A program made the translations under genes and the position numbers. Shown piece by piece: positions 57,588-64,000 of a stretch of DNA of 64,000 bases. Under the pieces are notes generated by a model. It did no database searches. It saw nothing but the letters and a program-made list of their open reading frames with translations, and had not been told where the DNA came from. This DNA comes from Hyphomicrobium sp. Lineage in GTDB: Bacteria > Pseudomonadota > Alphaproteobacteria > Rhizobiales > Hyphomicrobiaceae. Every line of letters begins with the position of its first letter. Position 1 is the stretch's first letter. The stretch covers positions 186,001 through 250,000 of the forward strand of contig JALHMJ010000001.1 of assembly GCA_022844105.1 (NCBI GenBank), in the 5' to 3' direction.

Positions 57588-58151
57588 ATGCCGAGGTTGC
57601 GCAGGATCGACTATCCAGGGGCGTGGCACCACGTCATGAATCGTGGCGTGGCTGGCGGCCGAATCTTCAATGATGAGATCGATCGGCAGCGGTATCTCGA
57701 ATTTCTGGTTGAGGCCGCCGAACGGGCGGCAGTCGAATGTCATGCCTATTGCCTCATGGGCAATCACGTTCACCTCCTGCTGCAATCCACGACGGGCCGG
57801 CTGTCGGAGGCTATGCAGTGTGTTAGCGCCCGCTACACTCAGGCGTTCAATCGCCGCCATCGCCGCGACGGTCCACTTTTTCGAGGCCGGTATCGGTCGG
57901 TCCTCATCGAGAGCGATGCTCAGCTGTTTAGTACGCAAGGTTACATTCACGGCAATCCGGTGGTTGCTGGTCTGTGCCGCGCGGCGCCGATGTGGCCGTG
58001 GTCGAGTGCGCAGTTCTATTTTGGCGATCCCGCTCCGCCGCGTTGGCTATCAACTGCCGTCGTTTCCGAGATTTTGAAGGACCGTCTGGAGTGGGGTCAG
58101 GGAGTGGGGTTCGAATTGGGCGTGGGGTCAGCCCCCCCAAATGGGGTCTGA
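57588..58151 (+). CDS. REP-associated tyrosine transposase (RAYT, Y1/HUH family)
   Basis: 187 aa single-strand nuclease-like protein. It has WHHVMNRGVAGGRIF near the N-terminus, the HUH motif H60-V-H62 in CLMGNHVHLLLQ, a candidate catalytic tyrosine Y83 in ARYTQAFNRRH, and DGPLFRGRYRSVLIE. RAYTs are domesticated relatives of IS200/IS605 transposases thought to spread REP palindromes. GGTGGGG lies upstream of ATG 57588. The stop codon (58149-58151) lies inside the third palindrome, so the last residues (PPNGV) are encoded by the repeat. The short distance and shared sequence of the four palindromes make them its probable substrates. Confidence 0.9.
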   Translation: MPRLRRIDYPGAWHHVMNRGVAGGRIFNDEIDRQRYLEFLVEAAERAAVECHAYCLMGNHVHLLLQSTTGRLSEAMQCVSARYTQAFNRRHRRDGPLFRGRYRSVLIESDAQLFSTQGYIHGNPVVAGLCRAAPMWPWSSAQFYFGDPAPPRWLSTAVVSEILKDRLEWGQGVGFELGVGSAPPNGV

Positions 58152-58155
58152 CCCC
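58124..58155. repeat. REP-like palindrome, copy 3, containing the RAYT stop codon
   Basis: Same two-half structure, with one change in the left half (GGGGTCAGCCCC). It overlaps the 3' end of the RAYT gene. Confidence 0.88.
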
Positions 58156-58204
58156 TTTCTAGAACCTAGTTTGGCTTGGAGGAGCGTCTGGAGTATGGGG
58201 GCGT

Positions 58205-58236
58205 GGGGTCAGACCCCCCAAATGGGGTCTGACCCC
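58205..58236. repeat. REP-like palindrome, copy 4
   Basis: Full two-half unit identical in pattern to copy 1. It is followed by a short direct repeat, CCCCTTTCTCCCGTTGA, and part of it again. Confidence 0.9.
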
Positions 58237-58323
58237 TTTCTCCCGTTGACCCCTTTCTCCCGTTATCGAACGGCGTGAGAAATGCGCGCGCGAAAGGGGC
58301 CGGGAGGTGGACCGCAAACGCGG

Positions 58324-58821
58324 TCAGCAATCGATCGCGCGTTTGACCTCGAAGATTTCCATGATGCGGCAGCCGCGGTGCGGGCCGTCGCAGACAAAGG
58401 TCCACTGACCTTCCGTAAAGGTGTCGCACATCTTGACGCCTTTGATCAGAATCCAGTGGCCTTCCTTGCCCTTGTGAATGGCCAGGATGTAATGCGACCA
58501 GGCATTGCGCGGCTTTTGCATCCAGGTCCACACGCTGGGGCGCTTCTTGCGTTCCAGGTGCATGAAGCTTTCCTTCAGCGTCATCGCGTAGCCGTAGATC
58601 GCGAGCGCGGCCTCGACCTCGTCGGCGTAGGTGCCCTTGACGCGGTGTTTCAGGTCGGGCGGCAAGTCGCGGTAGGCGTTGATGGCGCGCTCGACCTTGC
58701 TCACGGGATAGCCCGTGACGGCAGATATGACGTAGGGGCCGCAGAATGCGACGCGGCCGGTGTCGTTGGTGACGTCATTGAGAGAGGACGTCAGCTTTCG
58801 GGTCGGTTCCAGGTCGTCCAC
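58324..58821 (-). CDS. predicted papain-like cysteine peptidase
   Basis: 165 aa, not assigned to a named family. The order of motifs suggests a papain-like or C39-like peptidase: C27 in AFCGPYVISAVTG, the GTYADEVEAALAIYGY segment, H110 in SHYILAIHKG and D133 in VKMCDTFTEG. Similar small proteins occur in phages and plasmids of proteobacteria, as far as I recall. The GTG at 58821 is chosen because GAGG lies six bases upstream; TTG 58869 is also open. It stands alone beside the RAYT element. Catalysis is inferred. Confidence 0.65.
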   Translation of the reverse strand: MDDLEPTRKLTSSLNDVTNDTGRVAFCGPYVISAVTGYPVSKVERAINAYRDLPPDLKHRVKGTYADEVEAALAIYGYAMTLKESFMHLERKKRPSVWTWMQKPRNAWSHYILAIHKGKEGHWILIKGVKMCDTFTEGQWTFVCDGPHRGCRIMEIFEVKRAIDC

Positions 58822-58912
58822 GGCCGGCCTCGCGGGCAAATCATTAAGAAATGACCCACGGAGCTTCAACCGCAGTTGGTTGACAAAGTGTTAACGGCGC
58901 ACTGGCGACCGG

Positions 58913-59116
58913 TTAGTCCTCCGACGTTGCGTTCGGCCGGCCGCGACCACCGCCAAGGACCGGCGTTGCCCGCATGGAGCGGCGTTCGGCTTTCACGGCC
59001 ACCGGCTTCAAGGTTTCCACGGCGGCGAGAATGTCGGCGGCCTGCGGTGCGGACGGGCGCACCTTGACCTCCCGCACTGGGCGAACGCGGAACGGCAGAA
59101 ATGGTCGGTTGAACAT
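58913..59116 (-). CDS. possible small basic protein, 67 aa
   Basis: Starts MFNRPFLPFRVRPVREVK. GGGGGAG lies eleven bases before the ATG. It has a basic Pro/Arg-rich start and an Ala-rich helix (ADILAAVETLKPVAVKAERR). The frame is open upstream as well, so this could be a GC-rich shadow. I see nothing in the rest of the spacer (59117-59423), which must hold the promoter of the metallopeptidase. Confidence 0.35.
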   Translation of the reverse strand: MFNRPFLPFRVRPVREVKVRPSAPQAADILAAVETLKPVAVKAERRSMRATPVLGGGRGRPNATSED

Positions 59117-59423
59117 GGCGCTGTTGACTCCCCCGGCACGTGCGCCGCATGACTGGCGGCGACCGAGGAGGATCATAGCATACCGCATGTGGGCCCGGCG
59201 AAGGCGGAAAGCCGCCGATCGGCTCGCCGTTGCTGCATTCATGGCATTGGCTGCGCATTGACATGATCCCACCAAGTGCCGTTCGATTTGCGAACTCGCT
59301 TGCGCCGCGACCCGGCGAGTTTGACGGGCCGTCGGCCGCGAAGCCCCGCGTTTACTAAGGCGGCGCGGCAAAGTATGGATGAGTCGACCAAGCCGCACAG
59401 CGGCCGAGAGACAGAGGCAGCGC

Positions 59424-60380
59424 ATGCGCTACGACGACAAAGATCAGGAAAGCAAGAACGTCGAGGATCGTCGTGGCCAGGGCGGCGGTTTTGGCGGCAT
59501 GCCCGGTGGATTTCAGTTGCCGACCGGCGGACGCGGTGGGATGAGCCTGACGTCGCTCCTCATCATCGGCGCGATCATGCTGTTGTTCGGGATTAATCCG
59601 CTCGACATCCTGACCGGCGGGGGCGGTGCCAACTTCCCCAACATTCAGCTTCCCCAGCAAGAGACGACGCAACGTCCAAGCTCGGGGCCGAACATTCCGG
59701 GGCTTCCGGGAGAGGGCCGCACCACGACGGCCTCGAGCGATGAGATGAAAGTTTTCATCGGTCGCGTTCTGGCCGATACGGAGCAGGTCTGGAACAAAGT
59801 TTTCCAGAGCTTCGGCGAAAACTACAAGGAGCCGCAGCTCGTCATCTTCTCGGGGGGAACGCGGACGGCGTGCGGCGTCGGGCAGACGCAGATGGGGCCG
59901 TTCTATTGCCCGATCGATCAGAAGATCTACATCGACCTGGCTTTCTATGACGAGTTGAAGCGGCGCTTCAATGCACCGGGCGACTTTGCGCAGGCGTATG
60001 TCGTGGCGCATGAAGTCGGCCATCATGTGCAAACTTTGCTCGGCATTGCGGAGAAGGTTCAAGATTTAAAGCAGCGCATGAGCGAGCGGGAGTCGAACGC
60101 GCTACAGGTCCGTATGGAGTTGCAGGCCGATTGCCTTGCCGGGGTGTGGGCCAACTTAAATCATCAGCTCAATAACCGGTTGGAGCCGGGCGATATCGAG
60201 GAAGGTCTGCGGGCGGCGAACGCCATCGGCGACGACATGATCCAGAAGAAGACACAGGGTCACGTCGTGCCCGACGCGTTCACGCATGGCTCGGCCGAAC
60301 AGCGCATGCGCTGGTTCACCAACGGCTACAAGTCGGGCAAGATGCAGGCCTGCGATACCTTCAACACCGACGATCTCTAA
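59424..60380 (+). CDS. neutral zinc metallopeptidase, YpfJ type
   Basis: 318 aa. The Gly/Arg-rich N-terminus (1-40) is followed by one transmembrane helix (about 42-58) and a disordered linker. The peptidase domain follows, with HEXXH at H196-E-V-G-H200 (VVAHEVGHHVQTL) and the third-ligand helix with MELQADCLAGVWA. AGAGG lies six bases before ATG 59424. The physiological substrate is unknown. Confidence 0.9.
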   Translation: MRYDDKDQESKNVEDRRGQGGGFGGMPGGFQLPTGGRGGMSLTSLLIIGAIMLLFGINPLDILTGGGGANFPNIQLPQQETTQRPSSGPNIPGLPGEGRTTTASSDEMKVFIGRVLADTEQVWNKVFQSFGENYKEPQLVIFSGGTRTACGVGQTQMGPFYCPIDQKIYIDLAFYDELKRRFNAPGDFAQAYVVAHEVGHHVQTLLGIAEKVQDLKQRMSERESNALQVRMELQADCLAGVWANLNHQLNNRLEPGDIEEGLRAANAIGDDMIQKKTQGHVVPDAFTHGSAEQRMRWFTNGYKSGKMQACDTFNTDDL

Positions 60381-60384
60381 GCGC

Positions 60385-61080
60385 GTGCCGGTCGCGGCGG
60401 GTGGAACGCTCAGTCAGCCGGAGTTGACCCGACGGCGCAGGGTGTGGCTCGTGGTGGAGCTGACGCTGCTTTTCATTGCTGCCCCCCTCGCCATGGATTG
60501 GGCGGTGCACGAAGCGCGCATTCCACTCTTTATCGCTCTCATTCCGGTGCTCGTCGTGGTTGTCGGCATTCTCGCGATCGATCCCACGTTCGCGTTGAGT
60601 AAAGAGCTTGGGCGCGGCTTTGGCTGGCGGACGCTGCTATCCATTCTGGCGGTTTTCGCGGTCGGCGGCCTCGGGGTCTTCGCGTGGCTCAAGGACACGC
60701 ATCCCGATTGGCTTTTCGAATTTCCCCGCAACCGTCCTGAGCTTTGGCTCCTTGTGGTGCTCGCCTATCCTTTTTTCTCGGTCGCCACGCAGGAGTTCGT
60801 CTACCGCACGTTTTATTTCCACCGATATGGGCCGTTGTTCGGCGATCGCCAGGGTCTGGCCATTGCTCTCAACGGACTTCTGTTCGGCTTCGGACATATC
60901 GTGATCGGGCAACCGTTCGCGGTCATCGCCACCGTGTTCGGCGGGTGCCTGTTTGCGGCGCGCTACGCGGAAACCCGATCGTTCTGGGCGGTGTTCCTAG
61001 AGCATACGATCTGGGGCGTGTTCATATTCACGATCGGGCTTGGCCGTTACTTCTTCACGGGCGTATCGAACGTCGGCTGA
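60385..61080 (+). CDS. CPBP family intramembrane metalloprotease homologue
   Basis: 231 aa with about six hydrophobic helices. The CPBP motif 1 reads QEFVYR, with Gln where the typical EExxxR has its first Glu. Motif 2 is FGFGH (FxxxH), and a third His lies in LEHTIWG. The Gln occurs in a subgroup of such proteins, as far as I recall, so activity cannot be judged. The start is uncertain: GTG 60385 sits five bases after the metallopeptidase stop, and TTG 60424 is an alternative. It is probably co-transcribed with the metallopeptidase. Confidence 0.78.
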   Translation: MPVAAGGTLSQPELTRRRRVWLVVELTLLFIAAPLAMDWAVHEARIPLFIALIPVLVVVVGILAIDPTFALSKELGRGFGWRTLLSILAVFAVGGLGVFAWLKDTHPDWLFEFPRNRPELWLLVVLAYPFFSVATQEFVYRTFYFHRYGPLFGDRQGLAIALNGLLFGFGHIVIGQPFAVIATVFGGCLFAARYAETRSFWAVFLEHTIWGVFIFTIGLGRYFFTGVSNVG

Positions 61081-61174
61081 AGCAGCGGCTCCCTGTCTGT
61101 TGAGCCCGGTCGCGGGTTCGGCTAGAAAGCAATCCAATTCCAATCAGCGCGAACCCAGCAAAGAGGCGCCTTCC

Positions 61175-62836
61175 ATGGCTGCGGCCCATCAGTACGTCTA
61201 CCACATGCACAAGCTGTCCAAATCCTACCCGGGCGGCAAGCAGGTTTTGAAAGACATTTCGCTGTCGTTTCTGCCCGGCGCCAAGATCGGCGTGGTCGGT
61301 CTTAATGGTGCGGGCAAGTCGACGTTGTTGAAGATCATGGCCGGCACGACGGATGATTTCGTCGGTGAGGCGCGGGCCGCCGACGGCGTCAAGGTCGGCT
61401 ATCTGCCGCAGGAGCCGGAACTCGATACGAGCAAGGACGTGCTCGGCAACGCCATGGAGGGCGTGGCGGAGAAGAAGGCGATCCTTGATCGATACAACGA
61501 AATCGCGGCGAACTACACCGACGAGACGGCCGACGAGATGACGGCGCTGCAGGATCAGATCGACGCCATGAACCTGTGGGATCTCGATACGCAGGTCGAG
61601 CAGGCACTCGATGCGTTGCGCTGTCCGCCGGGGGACGCGGCTGTGACGAAACTTTCGGGCGGCGAAAAGCGGCGTGTCGCGCTGACGAGGCTTTTGCTGT
61701 CGAAGCCGGATATTCTGCTTCTTGACGAGCCCACGAACCATCTCGACGCAGAATCCGTCGCGTGGCTCGAGCGCTTCCTCAAGGACTACACAGGATGCGT
61801 CATCCTCGTCACGCATGACCGCTACTTCCTCGATAACCTCACCGACTGGACGCTCGAACTCGATCGCGGCCAAGGCGTGCCCTACAAGGGCAACTACTCA
61901 AGCTGGCTTGAGCAGAAGGCGAAGCGGCAGGAAGCGGAGAAGGCGTCCGAAGAGGGCCGGCAGAAGGCGATTTCGCGCGAACTCGAGTGGATACGCTCCT
62001 CACCCAAGGCACGGCAGGCCAAGTCGAAAGCGCGGATCACGAATTTCAACAAGCTCGTGGAGCAGTCGGGGCGCGAGGAGACGGGCAAGGCCACCTTCTC
62101 GATCGCAGAGGGACCACGGCTCGGCGACATGGTCGTGGAGGTGGACAATCTCACGAAGGCGTTCGGAGACCGGCTGCTGATCGACGACTTGTCGTTCAAG
62201 CTTCCGCCGGGTGGAATTGTCGGGGTCATCGGCCCGAACGGCGCCGGCAAGACGACGCTATTCAAGATGTTGACGGGCAAGGAGCAGCCCGACACCGGTT
62301 CGATCAAGCTCGGGCCGACCGTCAAGCTGTCGTATGTCGATCAAAGCCGCGATCACTTGGACGACAGCAAAACTGTCTGGGAGGAGATTTCCGGCGGCCT
62401 CGACATCATGAAGTACGGCGACAAGCGCGAAATGCCGAGCCGGGCTTATTGCGGTTGGTTCAACTTCAAGGGGCCGGATCAGCAAAAGAAAGTCGGTCTT
62501 CTCTCCGGCGGAGAGCGCAATCGCGTGCATCTTGCCAAGATGTTGAAGGAGGGCGGCAACCTGCTCCTTCTCGACGAACCGACGAACGATCTCGATACCG
62601 AGACGCTCGGCGCGCTGGAATCGGCGCTGGAGGATTTTCCCGGGTGCGCGGTCGTGATTTCACACGATCGCTTCTTTCTCGATCGTCTCGCGACCCACAT
62701 TCTGGCTTTTGAAGGCGATAGCCATGTCGAGTGGTTCGAAGGTAACTTCGAAGCCTACGAGGACGACAAGAAGCGCCGCCTGGGCGACGCCGCCGTCGAG
62801 CCGCATCGCATCAAATTCAAGCGGTTCGAGCGCTGA
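61175..62836 (+). CDS. ettA: energy-dependent translational throttle protein EttA (ABC-F)
   Basis: 553 aa, like E. coli EttA (555 aa). There are two ABC domains: Walker [10 protein letters not shown] and GPNGAGKTT, signatures [11 protein letters not shown] and [11 protein letters not shown], and Walker [11 protein letters not shown] and [11 protein letters not shown] linker between them is rich in Lys/Arg/Glu, the P-site tRNA interaction region. It binds the ribosomal E site and responds to ADP/ATP. The ATG at 61175 matches the family start ([17 protein letters not shown]). Confidence 0.95.
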   Translation: MAAAHQYVYHMHKLSKSYPGGKQVLKDISLSFLPGAKIGVVGLNGAGKSTLLKIMAGTTDDFVGEARAADGVKVGYLPQEPELDTSKDVLGNAMEGVAEKKAILDRYNEIAANYTDETADEMTALQDQIDAMNLWDLDTQVEQALDALRCPPGDAAVTKLSGGEKRRVALTRLLLSKPDILLLDEPTNHLDAESVAWLERFLKDYTGCVILVTHDRYFLDNLTDWTLELDRGQGVPYKGNYSSWLEQKAKRQEAEKASEEGRQKAISRELEWIRSSPKARQAKSKARITNFNKLVEQSGREETGKATFSIAEGPRLGDMVVEVDNLTKAFGDRLLIDDLSFKLPPGGIVGVIGPNGAGKTTLFKMLTGKEQPDTGSIKLGPTVKLSYVDQSRDHLDDSKTVWEEISGGLDIMKYGDKREMPSRAYCGWFNFKGPDQQKKVGLLSGGERNRVHLAKMLKEGGNLLLLDEPTNDLDTETLGALESALEDFPGCAVVISHDRFFLDRLATHILAFEGDSHVEWFEGNFEAYEDDKKRRLGDAAVEPHRIKFKRFER

Positions 62837-62945
62837 GCGCGTCTGACAGGGCCGGCTCATCGTCACTGTTGGATGGTGAGCCGCGCTCCCGGCGAAACAA
62901 CAGCCGCTCGATCATATCGACGAACATTTCGATTGCGTGAAACAT
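62817..62945 (-). CDS. small hypothetical protein, 42 aa
   Basis: Starts [17 protein letters not shown]. An amphipathic N-terminal helix is followed by an arginine patch (RRERG) and a polar tail. GGGAG lies eight bases before the ATG. The 3' end overlaps the end of ettA by 20 bp. It is divergent from the LysR gene. No family; support is the binding site and coding-like composition only. Confidence 0.45.
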   Translation of the reverse strand: MFHAIEMFVDMIERLLFRRERGSPSNSDDEPALSDALSARTA

Positions 62946-63044
62946 GGTGGCGTCTCCCGTTGGCATGCGAGACGTTGCGCGTGTTTTTGACTATGAACAA
63001 ACAGCATTGCTAGGGTGTGCCCATAACATGAAGTTGTGAGTTCC

Positions 63045-64000
63045 ATGGTGCGACGGCTTCCATCGCTGAATGCATTGCGGGCGTTCGAGGCGGCTGCACG
63101 CAACGGCAGCCTGACGCTGGCCTCGGTTGAGCTCAACGTCGCGCAGGCGGCGATCAGCCGGCACGTTCGCGAACTGGAATCCTGGCTCGGCGCCAAACTC
63201 TTTCACCGGACGGGGCGGGGCGTGACACTGACGGACGAGGGGTGCGCGTTCGCTGCCGATCTGACCGGCGCGTTCGATCGGCTCGCCGCAGCCGTCGATC
63301 GTTTCGATCACCCGGGCAAGTCGAAACAGCTCGTTGTTTCGGTTGATGTGGCGTTTGCCGCGCTGTGGCTGGTCCCGCGTCTCAAGAGGTTTCTTGGCGC
63401 TCACCCTGATGTCGAACTCGTCATCGATCCGAATACAAATCTCGTCGATTACTCCAAGGGCGAAGCGGACATCGGCGTTCGCTATGGCGGTGGTGATTGG
63501 AAAGGCGTCGCGGCTGAGTTGCTGTTTGACGCGCGTATCGGGCCAGTCTGCAGCCCGAGAATGTGGGCCGGAGCGGCAATCGTCGCGCCAGAGGGATTGA
63601 CCGACGCAGCCCTTATCCGTGAAGACCGGCACGATTACTGGTTCGGCTGGTTTGCGGCAGCGGGCGTGATTGTGCCGGCTGCGCTCGGTGGCACGCAAGT
63701 GCGCGGCGAGATGGCGATTGCTGCGGCCGAGTCCGGTAGCGGCATCGCGCTGGCGGACGATGTGCAGGCCGGCGATGCCTTAATGGCGGGTCGCCTCGTG
63801 CGACCGTTCGACATCGCCATCACGCCGGCGGGTTATTACCTCGTGCACGCCAAGGGCGCTCGGCTGTCAAAACCGGCGCAGGCGTTCCGGTCGTGGCTGA
63901 TGGACGAGCGGCGCACGTTTGTTGACGATTTCGCAGTTTGGCAAGGTCGTCGGCAGGGTGTGAACCGCGCACGGCGGAAGCGGGACAATCTTTCCGTCAA
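63045..64000 (+). CDS. LysR family transcriptional regulator (GcvA-like), 3' partial
   Basis: 318 codons are visible, and the frame is still open at the window end; the family is about 300 aa, so little is missing. The N-terminal winged helix-turn-helix reads LPSLNALRAFEAAARNGSL, VAQAAISRHVRELESWLG and KLFHRTGRGVTLTDEG. The substrate-binding domain has DVAFAALWLVPRLKRF and GEADIGVRYGGGDW, as in GcvA/AmpR-like members. The end (QGVNRARRKRDN) is unusually basic. The regulated gene is unknown. Confidence 0.92.
   Translation, partial: MVRRLPSLNALRAFEAAARNGSLTLASVELNVAQAAISRHVRELESWLGAKLFHRTGRGVTLTDEGCAFAADLTGAFDRLAAAVDRFDHPGKSKQLVVSVDVAFAALWLVPRLKRFLGAHPDVELVIDPNTNLVDYSKGEADIGVRYGGGDWKGVAAELLFDARIGPVCSPRMWAGAAIVAPEGLTDAALIREDRHDYWFGWFAAAGVIVPAALGGTQVRGEMAIAAAESGSGIALADDVQAGDALMAGRLVRPFDIAITPAGYYLVHAKGARLSKPAQAFRSWLMDERRTFVDDFAVWQGRRQGVNRARRKRDNLSV

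Overview
The window reads as chromosome of an alphaproteobacterium, most likely order Hyphomicrobiales (Rhizobiales). This is inferred from the high GC, the order ppiD-trpE...trpG-trpD...trpC-moaC-moeA divergent from tpiA-secG-pyrG, the porin type with a CCADLEERI-like mature N-terminus, and frequent GTG/TTG starts. Almost the whole window is coding. One tRNA gene is present (CAU anticodon); there is no rRNA and no CRISPR array. The only transposase-like gene is a REP-associated one.

Layout. 1-6939: fatty-acid beta-oxidation genes fadE (5' end outside the window), fadJ and fadI, then a cyclopropane fatty acid synthase. 6944-15889 (minus strand): ppiD, trpE, sixA, trpG, trpD, a Cys-rich membrane-anchored protein, trpC, moaC and moeA, tightly packed. 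16059-20300 (plus): tpiA, a secreted Pro/Lys-rich protein, secG, a lipoprotein and pyrG. 20430-22773: a 49-aa exported peptide and two glycosyltransferases. 22802-25283 (minus): a PilZ protein and an acyl-CoA ligase. 25763-27862: a specialised acyl carrier protein, a NodE-like ketoacyl synthase and a cyclophilin-like protein.

27874-35590 is an all-minus-strand surface-polysaccharide region: ELM1-like protein, a tail-anchored glycosyltransferase-like protein, GDP-fucose synthesis (gmd, fcl), an FkbM-type methyltransferase and two paralogous proteins that look like an uncharacterised glycosyltransferase family. The distal part (about 33500-35600) is clearly AT-richer than its surroundings and lies beside the tRNA gene at 35754-35826, as horizontally acquired DNA often does. 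An MsbA-like exporter follows, then four tandem 52-53 bp palindromic repeats.

38070-55225 holds envelope, stress and translation genes: a SIMPL-domain protein, a nitrilase/GNAT/NTF2-like operon, a TPR regulator, YjbQ, a GreA-like factor, efp divergent from epmA, a pyruvyl-transferase-like protein, ycjX/ycjF homologues, and opgG/opgH for periplasmic glucans. 55998-64000 holds a porin with a clear terminator, a REP-associated tyrosine transposase framed by its palindromes, a predicted papain-like peptidase, a zinc metallopeptidase, a CPBP-type membrane protease homologue, ettA, and a LysR regulator running off the end. Four short genes (49, 49, 32 and 42 codons) with good ribosome binding sites are added.

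The most interesting material is the paralogous glycosyltransferase-like pair around the FkbM gene, the RAYT whose stop codon lies inside its own REP palindrome, the tandem palindromes at 37780-37978, and the ACP/KAS pair with an ESL attachment site. I see no complete, clearly new defence or secretion system.
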